A DNA stretch of 6,127 bases from Blastocatellia bacterium. Its GTDB lineage: Bacteria; Acidobacteriota; Blastocatellia; Pyrinomonadales; Pyrinomonadaceae. Positions within the stretch are counted from its first letter, which is position 1. Every line of letters begins with the position of its first letter. The notes beneath the pieces are model-generated. The model was not told where the DNA came from. It did not search any database and was given only the letters and a program-made list of their open reading frames with translations. Where the stretch lies: positions 1 to 6,127 of the forward strand of contig JACDAY010000033.1 of assembly GCA_013695195.1 (NCBI GenBank), read 5' to 3'. Positions 6,109 through 6,127 of this stretch are shown piece after piece. The position numbers were made by a program, and so were the translations under genes.

Positions 6109-6127
6109 GGAATGCAGGTTCCCAGCC
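6109..6127. repeat. Possible left arm of an intergenic hairpin repeat, cut by the window edge
   Basis: After the last stop codon the sequence runs CGGAATGCAGGTTCCCAGCC to the edge (6109-6127 without its first base). This resembles short palindromic intergenic repeats of the form GCAGG-CTTCC-CAGCCTGC that I remember from acidobacterial and planctomycete genomes. The matching right arm would lie just outside, so the hairpin cannot be verified here. Confidence 0.2.

Noticed and set aside
1..6127. tRNA, rRNA, CRISPR array, insertion sequence or transposase
   Set aside because: No cloverleaf, no regularly spaced direct repeats, no terminal inverted repeats with a transposase-like ORF were seen on either strand.

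Overview
The window is an ordinary bacterial chromosome segment with dense, compact coding, roughly balanced base composition, and one AT-richer, poorly coding stretch near the left end. Gene content and style suggest an environmental Gram-negative, possibly an Acidobacteriota/Blastocatellia-type organism. This is an inference from general resemblance only; no marker gene is present.

Layout from left to right. (1) Positions 1-38, minus strand: the first 12 codons of a small gene that resembles short antitoxin-like ORFs, with a strong ribosome binding site. (2) Positions 56-442, minus strand: two abutting open stretches in one frame, split by a single TAG. The distal one ends 17 bp before the small gene, so this looks like a decayed or interrupted upstream partner. 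(3) 499-2286, plus: an SLC13/DASS-type permease with two RCK_C (TrkA-C) domains in its central loop. (4) 2380-3483, minus: a flippase-like integral membrane protein of the lysylphosphatidylglycerol synthase TM-region family, convergent with the permease. (5) A 62-bp divergent promoter region. (6) 3546-6105, plus: four tightly packed genes, namely a short/branched-chain acyl-CoA dehydrogenase, a minimal nucleotidyltransferase (DUF6036-like), a 117-residue protein of unknown function, and a PaiA-like GNAT acetyltransferase. Their junctions are a 4-bp gap, a 4-bp overlap and an 8-bp overlap, so they probably share one transcript and may be translationally coupled.

The acyl-CoA dehydrogenase probably acts in branched-chain amino acid (isoleucine/valine) or short acyl-CoA oxidation. 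The permease and the flippase-like protein are unrelated membrane functions. The most unusual part is the nucleotidyltransferase plus small-partner pair between two metabolic genes. It has the layout of a toxin-antitoxin-like or regulatory two-gene module, but that role is inferred and not shown. The last 19 bases may be the beginning of an intergenic hairpin repeat.
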